A stretch of 44,227 bases of DNA from Eubacteriales Family XIII. Incertae Sedis bacterium (lineage in GTDB: Bacteria; Bacillota; Clostridia; Peptostreptococcales; Anaerovoracaceae). The first letter of the stretch is position 1, and each line of letters opens with the position of its first letter. A program made the position numbers and the translations under genes. The notes below the pieces were generated by a model. The model was not told the DNA's origin, made no database searches, and was given only the letters and a program-made list of their open reading frames with translations. Positions 8,108 to 16,707 of the stretch are shown here, piece by piece. The stretch lies in contig JAISBV010000099.1 in NCBI GenBank assembly GCA_031266025.1, positions 1-44,227 on the forward strand, written 5' to 3'.

Positions 8108-10906
8108 TTATTCCTCAATATATATCCCATTGCTATCCAAGTAGAACGACCATGAATCCTGATAATACGCAAACTTATTAACATCATTTTGCGTCAATGT
8201 ATACCCGCTTCCGGCCGCAACCTGAACTTCATCAGCCGGGCTTGCGCACTGCACGGTGATGCTGCCGGTTATATTGGCAAGCGTCGCAGCAACACTAATG
8301 TATGTTCCGTCCGTAAGGTATACAACATCCGCGAGGGTGAAGTTCCCGCTTGAATCAGGCTCAATCGAAAACGAGCCCGCATCGTACACGCCGGCGCCGA
8401 GCGCAGTTGAACCGCTTCCCGTCGCCACAGCCGTGTTACCTGAGAGCACAGAGGCGTCTTCCATATCAAACTCGCCGTCCGCCTCTATGTACACGCCGCC
8501 GCCCGCCGCCGTTCCTCCGGTCAGCGTCGTTTCCGCCGTATTACCTGTGACACTTCCGCCGAACATCGCGAATTCTCCGTCGGACGCGACATACACGCCG
8601 CCGCCCTCGGACGCCGTATTTCCGGAGATCGTGCCGCCGTCCAACCTGAATTCGGAATCTCCGCCGCCGGTAAATATGTCGCCGACATACACGCCGCCGC
8701 CGCCGGAGGGATTCAGTCCGCCGTCAACGCTGTTGCCCGAGATCGTGCCGCCTGACATCTCGACGTTGCCGTCGGAGATGTAGATCGCGCCGCCGTAAGC
8801 CGAGCCGGCGCCGATATGCGAGGTCGCCTTGTTGCCCGTGATCAGCCCGGACTCTATAATGGCGGTTCCGCCGTTATCCAAATAGATCGCGCCGCCGTAA
8901 GCGTCAGGCGCGCCGGTGGTCAAGTTCGTGGACGCTATGTTGTTTTGAATCGTGCCGCCGTCAAGCGTAATCATGCCGGCGCCCGTTGCGTAGATCGCGC
9001 CGCCCTGACCCGCGAGATTGTTCTGCAGCACGGCGCCGCTCCCGAGAACCAATTCGGCGTCGGAGCCCGTCATATAAATTAGCGAGTTGCCCGCGCCGAT
9101 ATGCGCGATATTGCCGTCAACGATAATATTGCTCAGTGTCAAGGTATCCTCGCTGATATTAAAGAGGTAGCCTTTGTACGTGCTGCTGCGTTTGATCGTC
9201 GCGCCGGCGACGCTTGATGTTACAGTTGTATCATCCGAAATGCTGACTTGCCCCACAACATAGATAACGGTTCGGCCGGTCGCAAGGGCGCCAAGCGCGG
9301 CGGACAGATCGGCATAGGGATCCGCCTGCGTACCTGTGCCCGTGCCGGGCGTCAATGTGCCGTCAAGGAATATCTGCGTCGCGTCGTCACTGTCGAGCGT
9401 ACCCGGAGTTCCCGGAGTCTCACCGATGATGTCGGGGGTTCTCTGCCATATCAGGCTCGGATACGCGCCACTGATCTGCTCGAACGCTCCCGCGACGCTG
9501 ACCGTTCCCGAAGCGGTAACGATGGATGAAGTGGAATTTAGAATCGTCAGCGCAGTCTGATTGTCCTCGTTCGCCGCCGCTCCGGCCGTATAGACGCTCG
9601 CCAAGGTTTTACTCGTGTAATCGTATGTCGGTGTAGTGCCGGAAGCGAAGAAACCGACGTCCGTCCAACTGCCCCAACCCGACGACCCCGTTCCGTTAGG
9701 CTGCGTGATGGTAACGTTGTTATAATCGCCGTTTTCCCACGGGGCGTTGCTGCCGCTGTTTGTGTTTACCCAAAGAGCGTTCGCGATGGGCATTGTATTG
9801 CTGTTGTCCGTTGAGGCAAACAGAAAGCGGTCATAGCTTGCGTTCGCATCGTTGAACAAGGAGTAAGAGTAGGCGTTCGAGAGCGCCGCCTGCGGGCCGC
9901 TGCCCTGCAGTATGCCCGTTATGCCGGCCATATAGTGCCCGCCGCTCGTCTCGAGCGACGCTATGCTGTAGGAATTCGTGATATAGCCTCGGCAGTAGCC
10001 GACGATGCCGCCCGTATAGGACTTCTGCGTCGAGCCTACCGTAGTGAGATTGCCTTCGTTGAAACAATTGTCCACAACGACGCCGCCTACGTTCGCGCAA
10101 TAGACCGCGCCGACGATGCCGCCGACGCGTCCGCGACCGAGTACCGTTCCTTCATTTGAGCAGTACTGCACATATATCGCGGTGCTTCCGTTGTTCTCGA
10201 CCGTGCCGGCCACGCCGCCGGCCTGAGACGCGCCGGAGTTGTTTACGCTGACGTTCACCTCATTGTGCAGGTTGTACAGCGTGCCGTTGGAGTAGCCGAC
10301 GATGCCGCCGACGACGTTGATGCTCTTTGTGGTTGCAACCGTGCCGGATACGGTCAGATGCATGATCGCGCCGCCGACGCCTACATAGCCGAAGAGTCCG
10401 TAGCCGCCGTAGTTGGCGGTGCTGCTAAACGCGCTGTCGGGAATATTCAGGCCGCTGATTGTGTAAGTATTGTATGTAGCAGAGCTGCCGGAATTGTAGC
10501 CGCTGAAAGTTCCCGCAAAGCTGTTGGTCGCCGGAACTCCGGTGGAAACAGAGCCCGCGCCGCCTATGGGCGTCCACGCTGTGCCGCCCGTCCAAGACAG
10601 GCTGCCGTAGGTATCGCTGTTCGCCAAGTTGATGTCGTTGATAAGGTAGAAATTGCTGCCGCTGTACACGGCGGAACTGCCCACGGGCGCCGTCGTGTTG
10701 ACCACGCTCGCAAGCTCCGCGAGCTGCGCGGCCGTGGAAATAGTGTAGTCGCCCTGCGCCGTCTGGCCCGTGTAGGGCACGGCGTCTCCCGGAACATCCG
10801 CGTAGGTCGCCGGCGCCGTCGCCGCCGTCCACGCGAACAGCGAGACGATGAGCGCCAATATCGTAACTGCCGACAGTACGCGCCTTTGTAATAACGTATT
10901 TTGCAT
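8108..10906 (-). CDS. Secreted GLUG / PMP-like beta-helix protein
   Basis: This is a 932-residue exported protein. It has an N-terminal signal peptide (basic MQNTLLQRR, a hydrophobic stretch, then a likely cleavage near TYADV). GLUG-type motifs follow (VVGGIVGYSNGTLYN, GGVAGTVENNG, GGIVGAVYC, about residues 170-330). The C-terminal half consists of right-handed beta-helix repeats with the GGGVYV / GGAIYI and SGNTA signatures of polymorphic outer-membrane-like repeats (about 560-870). There is no SLH domain, LPXTG motif or C-terminal membrane segment, so anchoring is unexplained. It could associate with the SLH-bearing neighbour downstream, which shares GLUG motifs. The start follows a TGGAGG Shine-Dalgarno. 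Upstream lies the long structured non-coding region described separately. Confidence 0.88.
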   Translation of the reverse strand: MQNTLLQRRVLSAVTILALIVSLFAWTAATAPATYADVPGDAVPYTGQTAQGDYTISTAAQLAELASVVNTTAPVGSSAVYSGSNFYLINDINLANSDTYGSLSWTGGTAWTPIGGAGSVSTGVPATNSFAGTFSGYNSGSSATYNTYTISGLNIPDSAFSSTANYGGYGLFGYVGVGGAIMHLTVSGTVATTKSINVVGGIVGYSNGTLYNLHNEVNVSVNNSGASQAGGVAGTVENNGSTAIYVQYCSNEGTVLGRGRVGGIVGAVYCANVGGVVVDNCFNEGNLTTVGSTQKSYTGGIVGYCRGYITNSYSIASLETSGGHYMAGITGILQGSGPQAALSNAYSYSLFNDANASYDRFLFASTDNSNTMPIANALWVNTNSGSNAPWENGDYNNVTITQPNGTGSSGWGSWTDVGFFASGTTPTYDYTSKTLASVYTAGAAANEDNQTALTILNSTSSIVTASGTVSVAGAFEQISGAYPSLIWQRTPDIIGETPGTPGTLDSDDATQIFLDGTLTPGTGTGTQADPYADLSAALGALATGRTVIYVVGQVSISDDTTVTSSVAGATIKRSSTYKGYLFNISEDTLTLSNIIVDGNIAHIGAGNSLIYMTGSDAELVLGSGAVLQNNLAGQGGAIYATGAGMITLDGGTIQNNIASTNLTTGAPDAYGGAIYLDNGGTAIIESGLITGNKATSHIGAGSAYGGAIYISDGNVEMSGGTISGNSVDGGLNPSGGGGVYVGDIFTGGGDSEFRLDGGTISGNTASEGGGVYVASDGEFAMFGGSVTGNTAETTLTGGTAAGGGVYIEADGEFDMEDASVLSGNTAVATGSGSTALGAGVYDAGSFSIEPDSSGNFTLADVVYLTDGTYISVAATLANITGSITVQCASPADEVQVAAGSGYTLTQNDVNKFAYYQDSWSFYLDSNGIYIEE

Positions 10907-10925
10907 CCTTTTGCCTCCATTTTCT

Positions 10926-10942
10926 GATCAAATATCTTGATC
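10926..10942. promoter_or_regulatory. Palindrome at the ribosome-binding region of the GLUG gene
   Basis: GATCAA-ATATC-TTGATC is a 6-5-6 palindrome ending about 20 bp upstream of the start codon at 10906. It could be an operator, or an RNA hairpin next to the Shine-Dalgarno. No protein can be assigned to it. Confidence 0.35.
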
Positions 10943-11039
10943 TATTACCGGGCCGCTTTGTGCGACCGTTGACTGTGGACTTACCGCTTCGGCGATTTCT
11001 TTCGAAGCCTTGACGCGGCAAGCCTTTGCTTAAATGTCC

Positions 11040-11692
11040 GTGCGGATATTTCAATCCGCGCGCTCGGCCCCCTCGCCTTTTGAGCGCTGCCTATCAACCC
11101 CCTTCCTGCAGTTCGGTTCCCCTATGGGAACTCCTTCGTCGATTCGGAATCGCCGTTTGGACGATCCCTCGGAAGACAAGGCTGTTTCCGGCCTTGCCCC
11201 GGCCCGCGTCCGTGACCGTTTTTCGGTTTTAGGCGTACGGGCTTCAGAGTGATACACGGATCATATATATTGACGCGCGCGGTTTGCGCGGCGGTCACAA
11301 ATGGATCAATTGCGGCGTTTCGGACAAAACAAAAACCGCCGTGTTCCTTCCCGTCCTCCGTTTCGGAGAACACAAAAGAGCGTGGCGGTAAACTTCTGCC
11401 CCGCTAAAGCGGGGGAAGTTATCGCATGGCGCCTGTTCCCGTTTACTGCGTAAACGGGAACAGGCGCACAGCGGTCGGATATGTATATACAATTACAGAC
11501 AATCCGACTGTTCACACTCTTTTTATACGGATACGGATCATAAGATCCGTTCCGCGAAGGCCGGCTGTAAACCGGCCCTGCGGGCATTTCAGCCCGGGCG
11601 CTTCGCGAATGGGGATAGGCGCAGCGCTCAGAAGGAACAGTAACTTGCAATATTCGGTTTTTTATGATCTTTCGAGGAATTATCCCCTATTG
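11040..11692 (-). ncRNA. Large structured non-coding RNA or 5' leader, class unknown
   Basis: No credible gene lies in 10907-12113; most of the interval below 11.7 kb is dense in hairpins. A long-range helix pairs 11623-11630 with 11081-11088 and 11614-11620 with 11089-11095 (15 bp, 2-nt bulge), enclosing about 520 nt. Inside are a branched structure at about 11552-11608 (outer CGCGAAG/CTTCGCG with two inner hairpins); short hairpins at 11533-11550 and 11474-11508; a perfect 17-bp stem at 11429-11467 with a 5-nt loop; nested stems at 11392-11420; a closed domain at 11335-11389 followed by a T-rich run on the minus strand; and small hairpins at 11116-11131 and 11138-11150. A hairpin at 11042-11059 follows the closing helix. 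A sigma-A promoter at 11699-11727 fits minus-strand transcription. It may be a free RNA or the leader of the GLUG gene. The architecture recalls large ornate RNAs such as ROOL, GOLLD or OLE, but I cannot assign it to one. Confidence 0.6.
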
Positions 11693-11698
11693 GCTTAA

Positions 11699-11727
11699 AT
11701 TATACCCGCATTACTCGAATTTAACAA
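11699..11727 (-). promoter_or_regulatory. Sigma-A-type promoter for the structured RNA / GLUG leader
   Basis: On the minus strand a -35 box TTGTTA (11727-11722), a 17-bp spacer and a perfect -10 box TATAAT (11704-11699) are present. Transcription would start near 11692, about 785 nt ahead of the GLUG coding start. Confidence 0.65.
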
Positions 11728-11767
11728 GTCGTTTTTTTGTTTTCCTTGTGTTTTTTTTGTGAAAGTG

Positions 11768-11954
11768 GTACAGTTCACAGGTATGCCGGGCATGATACTT
11801 TTTCTGTCATTCCGGGTTTATCCCAGAATCCATATGGTATTTTTGGATTCCACCGGCCCAAGGCAGCCGGTACAAGCGGGACAGGCTCGGAATGACATCC
11901 TTTTGAATTCTAAAGGTGTAATGCCTTATTTCGCAACTAACCTCTGAACTGTAA
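11768..11954. mobile_element. Degenerate MITE, family 1 copy 1
   Basis: The left end GTACAGTTCACAGGT and right end ACCTCTGAACTGTAA are imperfect inverted repeats. The interior matches the intact copy at 43849-44023 over much of its length (CCGGGCNTGATACTTTTTC, GTCATTCCGGG, AATCCATAT, TTTTTGGATTCC). One arm of the inner palindrome has changed or been partly replaced, and no target duplication is evident, which suggests an old insertion. Confidence 0.75.
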
Positions 11955-11994
11955 TTTTAAATGCTCGTCAGTATATAATCCGCGTTGCAAAGCA

Positions 11995-12023
11995 TTGCAA
12001 AGTATTCCGAATCGTGCTAATAT
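11995..12023 (+). promoter_or_regulatory. Promoter candidate for the amidohydrolase
   Basis: TTGCAA (11995-12000), a 17-bp spacer and TAATAT (12018-12023) with an upstream TGC (extended -10) precede the amidohydrolase. A GC-rich GCGCGC run and a GAGGAGG Shine-Dalgarno follow. Confidence 0.5.
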
Positions 12024-12113
12024 TGGAACATGGCAAACAGAAATATCGGCCGGGAAATTTTTGCGCAAACTGCGGGCGCGCGGGCGCGCGCGTGAAATTG
12101 AGGAGGCAAAGAT

Positions 12114-13712
12114 ATGTCGTTCAAAGCGGATTTGGTCATAAAGAACGCGAATATCCATACAATGGACAGTAAGAATCCCAAAGCTTCCGCGCTTGCCGTG
12201 CAGGGCGGCAGGATCATCGGCGTCGGAGTGTTCGAGGACTTCGCGACGGTAACGGGGCCCGATACCGAGATAACGGATCTCGGAGGGAAAACCGCGCTGC
12301 CCGGATTCAATGACAATCACAGTCACCCCCTGTTCACCGCAAGCAGCCTGTCGAAGGTGAATTTGACGGGCGCGAAATCGCACGACGAGTTTTTCGCCCG
12401 TATCAAGGCGCGGGCCGACGAAACGCCGGCCGGCGAATGGGTAGAGGCTTTCGGCTACGACGAGGGGCTGTTCGCCGAGGGGAAGGAACCGAGAATCGAA
12501 GCTCTCGACGCCGCGTTTCCGAACAATCCGGTCTATGTGGCGCGCGTATGCCAGCACGTCGGTCTCGCCAATTCACGGGCCATGGCGGCGCGCGGCTACG
12601 GAACCGACACGCCGGATCCCGCGGGCGGCGAGATCGTGCGCGAAAACGGCAAGCTGACGGGCAGACTGTGCGAATCGGCCTTCAACGCCATGAAGGAGGT
12701 CATACCGCCCATAGACGCGGAGCGCCTGTCCAAGCTGATGGAGCGCATGAGCGGCATATACAATTCGTTCGGCGTGACGAGCACGACCGATATGGGCGCA
12801 TTCGACGCCCCTAAAGAATATTTCGGCGCTTGGGACAAGCTTTTGAAGAACAAGGGCTTAACTGTCAGAATCGCCGCGTATTTGCTCGAACCCATGTACC
12901 GCAAATTCATGGACGCGGGCATTCCGCTGCCCTTCGGCGACGATCTGCTCAGATTTCAAGGGCGCAAGATCGTACTCGACGGCACGGCCGGAGCGGGCAC
13001 GGCGAGGATGTCGACGCCGAGCAGGTTTGACGGAAACTCGGGTATAACCTACTATACGCAAGAGCAGCTTGACGACATGGTATGGGAAGCGCATTCGAAC
13101 GGACAGCAGTTGTCCGGCCACGCCATAGGCGACGTCGCCGTCACCATGTTCCTCGACGCGTACAAAAAGGCGCAGGGCAGGCTGCCGCGAAAGGACGCGC
13201 GCCACAGGATAGAACACTGCTCGTTCTGCTATCCGCCGCTCGTTGAGCGCGTAATCAAGGAAGGCGTCATGCCTCTCATGCATCCGGGCTTTCTCTATTA
13301 TTTCGGCGATACGATCACGAGGAACTACGGCGAGGAACTCGTGTCTCAATCCTTCCCGTTCCGTTCACTGCTCGACGGCGGCCTCATAGTCGCGAACGGC
13401 AGCGACACGCCCGTGACCGTGCTCGATCCGAGCGTGATCCTGTACGCGTCCATGGTGAGAAAGACGGCGAGCGACATGTCGTGCGGCGAGAAGGAACGGA
13501 TCACGGCCCGTGAGGCGGTGTATTCGTATACGGCGGCCGGCGCGTATTTCACATTCGATGAACACAATAAAGGAAGCCTGGAACCCGGCAAGCTCGCGGA
13601 CATAGTCGTCACGAATATCGACCCGACAGCCGTCGACGATGAGCCCGAGCGTATGCTTGAGCTGAAGGCGGAGCAGACTATATTGGGCGGAAAAACCGTC
13701 TTCACGCGATAG
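12114..13712 (+). CDS. YtcJ-like metal-dependent amidohydrolase
   Basis: This is a 532-residue cytoplasmic hydrolase of the amidohydrolase superfamily (amidohydrolase 3 / YtcJ-like). The N-terminal composite beta-sandwich segment (ADLVIKNANIHTMD...GGRIIGVG) leads into the metal-binding HxH in GFNDNHSHP (near residue 68). Later landmarks are GHAIGDVA, the RIEHCSF histidine, NGSDTPVTVLDP with the conserved metal-site Asp, and the terminal GSLEPGKLADIVV strand. Length is normal. Family members cleave N-acyl, amide or related bonds, and the substrate cannot be told from sequence. GAGGAGG is well spaced before ATG 12114. It lies outside the pan operon, which has its own promoter. Confidence 0.88.
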   Translation: MSFKADLVIKNANIHTMDSKNPKASALAVQGGRIIGVGVFEDFATVTGPDTEITDLGGKTALPGFNDNHSHPLFTASSLSKVNLTGAKSHDEFFARIKARADETPAGEWVEAFGYDEGLFAEGKEPRIEALDAAFPNNPVYVARVCQHVGLANSRAMAARGYGTDTPDPAGGEIVRENGKLTGRLCESAFNAMKEVIPPIDAERLSKLMERMSGIYNSFGVTSTTDMGAFDAPKEYFGAWDKLLKNKGLTVRIAAYLLEPMYRKFMDAGIPLPFGDDLLRFQGRKIVLDGTAGAGTARMSTPSRFDGNSGITYYTQEQLDDMVWEAHSNGQQLSGHAIGDVAVTMFLDAYKKAQGRLPRKDARHRIEHCSFCYPPLVERVIKEGVMPLMHPGFLYYFGDTITRNYGEELVSQSFPFRSLLDGGLIVANGSDTPVTVLDPSVILYASMVRKTASDMSCGEKERITAREAVYSYTAAGAYFTFDEHNKGSLEPGKLADIVVTNIDPTAVDDEPERMLELKAEQTILGGKTVFTR

Positions 13713-13715
13713 TCC

Positions 13716-13729
13716 GTTTGAGCAGTTAC
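13716..13729 (+). repeat. Solo end of repeat family 2
   Basis: GTTTGAGCAGTTAC lies 4 bp after the amidohydrolase stop codon. It matches the right terminal repeat of the element at 16372-16595 (GTTTGAGTAGTTAC) except for one base. No second end is found nearby. Confidence 0.55.
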
Positions 13730-13770
13730 AGTCTTTTAGTAATAACCCTATAAATATGGCGCCGGCATAT

Positions 13771-13799
13771 TTGACTGTATTCCTCCGTTGCTGTATAAT
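13771..13799 (+). promoter_or_regulatory. Promoter of the pantothenate operon
   Basis: TTGACT (13771-13776), a 17-bp spacer and TATAAT (13794-13799) precede a strong Shine-Dalgarno (GGAGGGA, from 13813) and the ATG at 13825. Confidence 0.8.
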
Positions 13800-13824
13800 T
13801 GTCTAATACATCGGAGGGACAGAC

Positions 13825-14682
13825 ATGCGGAACATCGGAAATTTTGGTTTTATCGGCGCGGGCAAGGTTGGAACCGCGCTCGGTAAATATCTGACGGAGC
13901 GCGGGCAAACAGTGGTCGGCTATTTCAGCGCGCACAGGGAAAACGCGGCTGAATCCGCGCGGTTTACGGGATCTGCGGACTACGGCTCCGTTCGCGAACT
14001 GGCCGAACGCAGCGACGTAATATTCGTAACAGTGCCCGACGGCGCCATAAAGGATGTTTGGGGCGTCTTGAATAAGACGGACATACGCGAAAAATATATA
14101 TGCCATTGCAGCGGAGCGCTGTCGTCGCGCGTATTCGGCGGCATAGCGGAGCTTGGAGCGGCGGCGCTGTCCATCCACCCCTTGGCCGCCGTCAACAGCA
14201 AATGGGAGTCGCACAGGTATATGCACGCGGTCTCGTTCACGGTTGAAGGCGAAGAAATGGCCGCCGCCGGCATGACGGCGTTCTTTCGTTCCCTCGGCAA
14301 CCCGGCGGAGACAATAGAGGACGACAGAAAAGGTCTGTATCACGCGGGCGCGGTATTCCTGACGAATTTCGTCGTGGCCCTCGTTAACGCGGGTACGGAG
14401 CTTTTGTCTTCCTGCGGGCCGGACAGGGAATTTATCCGCGAAGCGTCAAGACAGCTCTTCTTCTCCAACGCGGAAAACATATACGCAAACGACGCGATAA
14501 GCGCGCTGACGGGGCCTGTTGAGCGCGGCGACGCCGAAACGGTCAGAAATCATTTGGCCTGTCTCGACGAACCCTTGCGCGGGCTTTACGCGGCCTTATC
14601 GAAAGAATTGCTTCGAATCGCGAAGGTAAAACATCCTTCGAGGGATTACGGGGCTCTTGAAAGGGAATTGACAAATGAATAA
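13825..14682 (+). CDS. panG: DUF2520 / Rossmann protein, candidate PanG-type ketopantoate reductase
   Basis: This is a 285-residue NAD(P)-dependent oxidoreductase. The N-terminal Rossmann fold shows [16 protein letters not shown] (dinucleotide-binding GxGxxG, about residues 9-20). The middle contains [10 protein letters not shown], and the C-terminal helical half matches the DUF2520 arrangement ([22 protein letters not shown]). It is the first gene of an operon with panB and panC, overlapping panB by 8 bp. No PanE or IlvC is visible in the window. PanG, described as an alternative ketopantoate reductase in Francisella with homologues in Gram-positives, belongs to this type, so NADPH reduction of ketopantoate to pantoate is the likely reaction. 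The family call is firm. The enzymatic role rests on context. Confidence 0.75.
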   Translation: MRNIGNFGFIGAGKVGTALGKYLTERGQTVVGYFSAHRENAAESARFTGSADYGSVRELAERSDVIFVTVPDGAIKDVWGVLNKTDIREKYICHCSGALSSRVFGGIAELGAAALSIHPLAAVNSKWESHRYMHAVSFTVEGEEMAAAGMTAFFRSLGNPAETIEDDRKGLYHAGAVFLTNFVVALVNAGTELLSSCGPDREFIREASRQLFFSNAENIYANDAISALTGPVERGDAETVRNHLACLDEPLRGLYAALSKELLRIAKVKHPSRDYGALERELTNE

Positions 14683-15523
14683 TACTGCGATCTCCCTGCG
14701 GGAGAAAAAAGCAAAGGGCGGAAAAATCACAATGCTTACGGCCTACGACTATTCAACGGCCAAGCTGATGGATTCCTGCGGAATCGACGCCGTGCTTGTC
14801 GGGGATTCCTTGGGCAATGTGATGCTCGGCTACGACAGCACGCTGCCTGTGACCATGGATGAAATGATCCATCACGCCAAGGCGGTCGTAAGGGGATGCG
14901 AAAACGCGTTGGTAGTCGCGGATATGCCATTTATGTCGTACCAGGTATCCGTACAGGAGGCACTGACAAACGCGGGTCGCCTGATGAAAGAAACCGGCGC
15001 CGGCGCCGTAAAGCTTGAGGGCGGCGCGGAGTTCTGTCCGCAGGTCGAAGCCATGACCGCGGCCTCTATCCCCGTGATGGGTCACTTGGGGCTGACGCCG
15101 CAGTCCATACGCGCGCTCGGCGGCTTCAAAGTGCAGGGCAAGGAGAAGGACAAGGCTGTAAAGCTGATATCGGACGCCTTGGCCCTCGAAAAGGCGGGGG
15201 CTTTCTCAATCGTGCTCGAATGCGTGCCGGCCGAACTCGCCGCGCTGATCACGGGAATTTTGACAATCCCCACTATAGGGATAGGCGCCGGCAAGGACTG
15301 CGACGGACAGGTCTTGGTATATCAGGATATGCTGACTGTATCTCAGGGCGCCAAACTGAAATTCGTGAAGAGGTACTGCGACGTCGGGAGCATGATGAAG
15401 AACGCGTTTCGGAGCTATATCGAAGAAACAGAAAGCGGCCTGTTCCCTGCGGAAGAGCATACGTTCAAGATGGACGAGACCGTTATAAGCGAGCTGACGC
15501 GACAATATAAGGCGCGTGACTGA
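14675..15523 (+). CDS. panB: 3-methyl-2-oxobutanoate hydroxymethyltransferase
   Basis: PanB transfers a hydroxymethyl group from 5,10-methylene-tetrahydrofolate to 2-oxoisovalerate, forming ketopantoate, the first committed step of pantothenate synthesis. The 282-residue TIM-barrel protein shows the family landmarks [31 protein letters not shown], the acidic metal-ligand region, [10 protein letters not shown] and the catalytic Glu region [10 protein letters not shown]. Length is normal. It overlaps the end of panG and is followed after 3 bp by panC, so the three genes are translationally coupled. Confidence 0.97.
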   Translation: MNNTAISLREKKAKGGKITMLTAYDYSTAKLMDSCGIDAVLVGDSLGNVMLGYDSTLPVTMDEMIHHAKAVVRGCENALVVADMPFMSYQVSVQEALTNAGRLMKETGAGAVKLEGGAEFCPQVEAMTAASIPVMGHLGLTPQSIRALGGFKVQGKEKDKAVKLISDALALEKAGAFSIVLECVPAELAALITGILTIPTIGIGAGKDCDGQVLVYQDMLTVSQGAKLKFVKRYCDVGSMMKNAFRSYIEETESGLFPAEEHTFKMDETVISELTRQYKARD

Positions 15524-15526
15524 TAC

Positions 15527-16369
15527 ATGGAGATTATACGCACGGTATCGGAAATGAAGGCTGCGGCTGCGGCGTTTCGGGCCGAAGGGCTTTCTGCGGG
15601 ACTCGTTCCCACAATGGGTTCTTTGCACGAAGGGCACATGAGCTTGGTGAGAAAAGCCGTTTCCGAAAATGACCGCACGGTGGTGAGCATATTCGTCAAT
15701 CCGATTCAATTCGAAGCGCACGAAGACTTCGGCAGCTATCCGCGCGATATGGCGAAGGACTCCGAGCTGTGCGAGCGCGCATCGGTCGACGTCGTCTTCA
15801 ACCCGTCGGCGCGGGAGATGTATCCCGACGGATTCCATAGCTACGTGGACATGTCTGTACTGACGGAGGGGCTTTGCGGCGCGCGGAGACCGAACCATTT
15901 TCGCGGCGTATGCACGGTCGTATCGAAGCTCTTTAATATAACGTATCCGCGCAGGGCGTATTTCGGCCAAAAGGACGCGCAGCAATTGGCTGTGATCAAG
16001 CGGATGGTTTTGGATTTGAATATGGACGTCGAGGTAGTAGGCATGCCTGTCATAAGGGAAGCCGACGGTCTCGCGATGAGTTCACGCAACGCCTATCTGA
16101 ATGACGAGGAACGCGCGGACGCCGCGTACATCTGCAAAGCGCTGTCCGAGGCTTCGAGACTTTTCGATGAGGGTGAACGCGATATTCGGCGTATAGAGCG
16201 GCATATAGGCGAGCTTTTGTCCAAGATCCCGTCGATAGCGCTTGAATACGCGGAGATCGTCGACGCGAAAACGATGCGTCCGCCGGACGGCGATCACGGA
16301 GAAATTATATGCGCCGTCGCGGCGCGCGTAGGCAAAACGCGGCTGATAGACAATGTTCGGTTGAAATAA
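15527..16369 (+). CDS. panC: Pantothenate synthetase
   Basis: PanC condenses pantoate and beta-alanine with ATP to give pantothenate. The 280-residue protein shows the nucleotidyltransferase signatures PTMGSLHEGHMSLV (HxGH, about residues 28-41), FVNPIQF, the pantoate-binding FRGVCTVVSKL, YFGQKDAQQL, and MSSRNAYL in the KMSKS position. Only a weak AAGGCG lies before its start, consistent with coupling to panB, which ends 3 bp upstream. No panD follows, so beta-alanine supply is encoded elsewhere or comes from another route. A palindromic miniature element begins 3 bp after the stop codon. Confidence 0.97.
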   Translation: MEIIRTVSEMKAAAAAFRAEGLSAGLVPTMGSLHEGHMSLVRKAVSENDRTVVSIFVNPIQFEAHEDFGSYPRDMAKDSELCERASVDVVFNPSAREMYPDGFHSYVDMSVLTEGLCGARRPNHFRGVCTVVSKLFNITYPRRAYFGQKDAQQLAVIKRMVLDLNMDVEVVGMPVIREADGLAMSSRNAYLNDEERADAAYICKALSEASRLFDEGERDIRRIERHIGELLSKIPSIALEYAEIVDAKTMRPPDGDHGEIICAVAARVGKTRLIDNVRLK

Positions 16370-16371
16370 CG

Positions 16372-16595
16372 GTAACTACAACTAAAAAGTCAAATCAAGA
16401 CTACTCAAACGCCGCGTCAGTTTTATTCAGGCCGGGTTCTGAGAGCTGATTTGGCTCCCCGGAACGTACTCGAAGCTACGTGAGGAAGACAGCACGGCTG
16501 TCCGTTTTCCCATTGCGGCTAAAGCCGCGGGAAAAAGGCAACTCAGCTCTCAGGTTCCGGGATGGGCAAAAATCACGTGGGGTTTGAGTAGTTAC
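16372..16595. mobile_element. Palindromic miniature element, family 2 copy A
   Basis: The 224-bp element has a left end GTAACTAC followed by GTCAAATCAAG and ACTACTCAAAC. The right end is GTTTGAGTAGTTAC. Flanks AAATAACG (16364-16371) and AAATAATG (16596-16603) look like an 8-bp target duplication with one mismatch, overlapping the panC stop. Inside, CTGAGAGCTGA pairs with TCAGCTCTCAG, GACAGC-ACG-GCTGTC forms a hairpin, and GCGGC-TAAA-GCCGC sits in a TTTCCC/GGGAAA stem. A 28-nt core including CGGAACGTACTCGAAGCTAC is identical, as reverse complement, in copy B at 19085-19256. No ORF is present. Confidence 0.8.
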
Positions 16596-16621
16596 AAATA
16601 ATGTTTTTTTTTAAAATTATA

Positions 16622-16650
16622 TTGCAGTTCCCGACTACGTCCATTATAAT
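16622..16650 (+). promoter_or_regulatory. Promoter of the acyl carrier protein gene
   Basis: TTGCAG (16622-16627), a 17-bp spacer and TATAAT (16645-16650) precede the ACP gene. The preceding T-run (about 16604-16612) follows the end of element A. Confidence 0.7.
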
Positions 16651-16707
16651 GGATTAGGAATAAAGCTTGTTAAAGACTGTTTGCACGAAAATGTGGAGGT
16701 ATCGGCT

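Noticed and set aside
10920-11110. A cyclic-di-GMP (GEMM) riboswitch or RNase P RNA in the GLUG leader
   Set aside because: The conserved sequences of those classes are not present in order. Only general hairpins were found.
11026-11698. Several overlapping short frames on both strands in the hairpin-rich region
   Set aside because: Arg/Pro/Ser-rich, mutually overlapping products with no Shine-Dalgarno. They coincide with perfect inverted repeats, which fits structured RNA and not protein.
11745-11785. A Rex operator (TTGTGAA...TTCACA)
   Set aside because: The half-sites are too far apart, and the right half belongs to the degenerate MITE terminal repeat.
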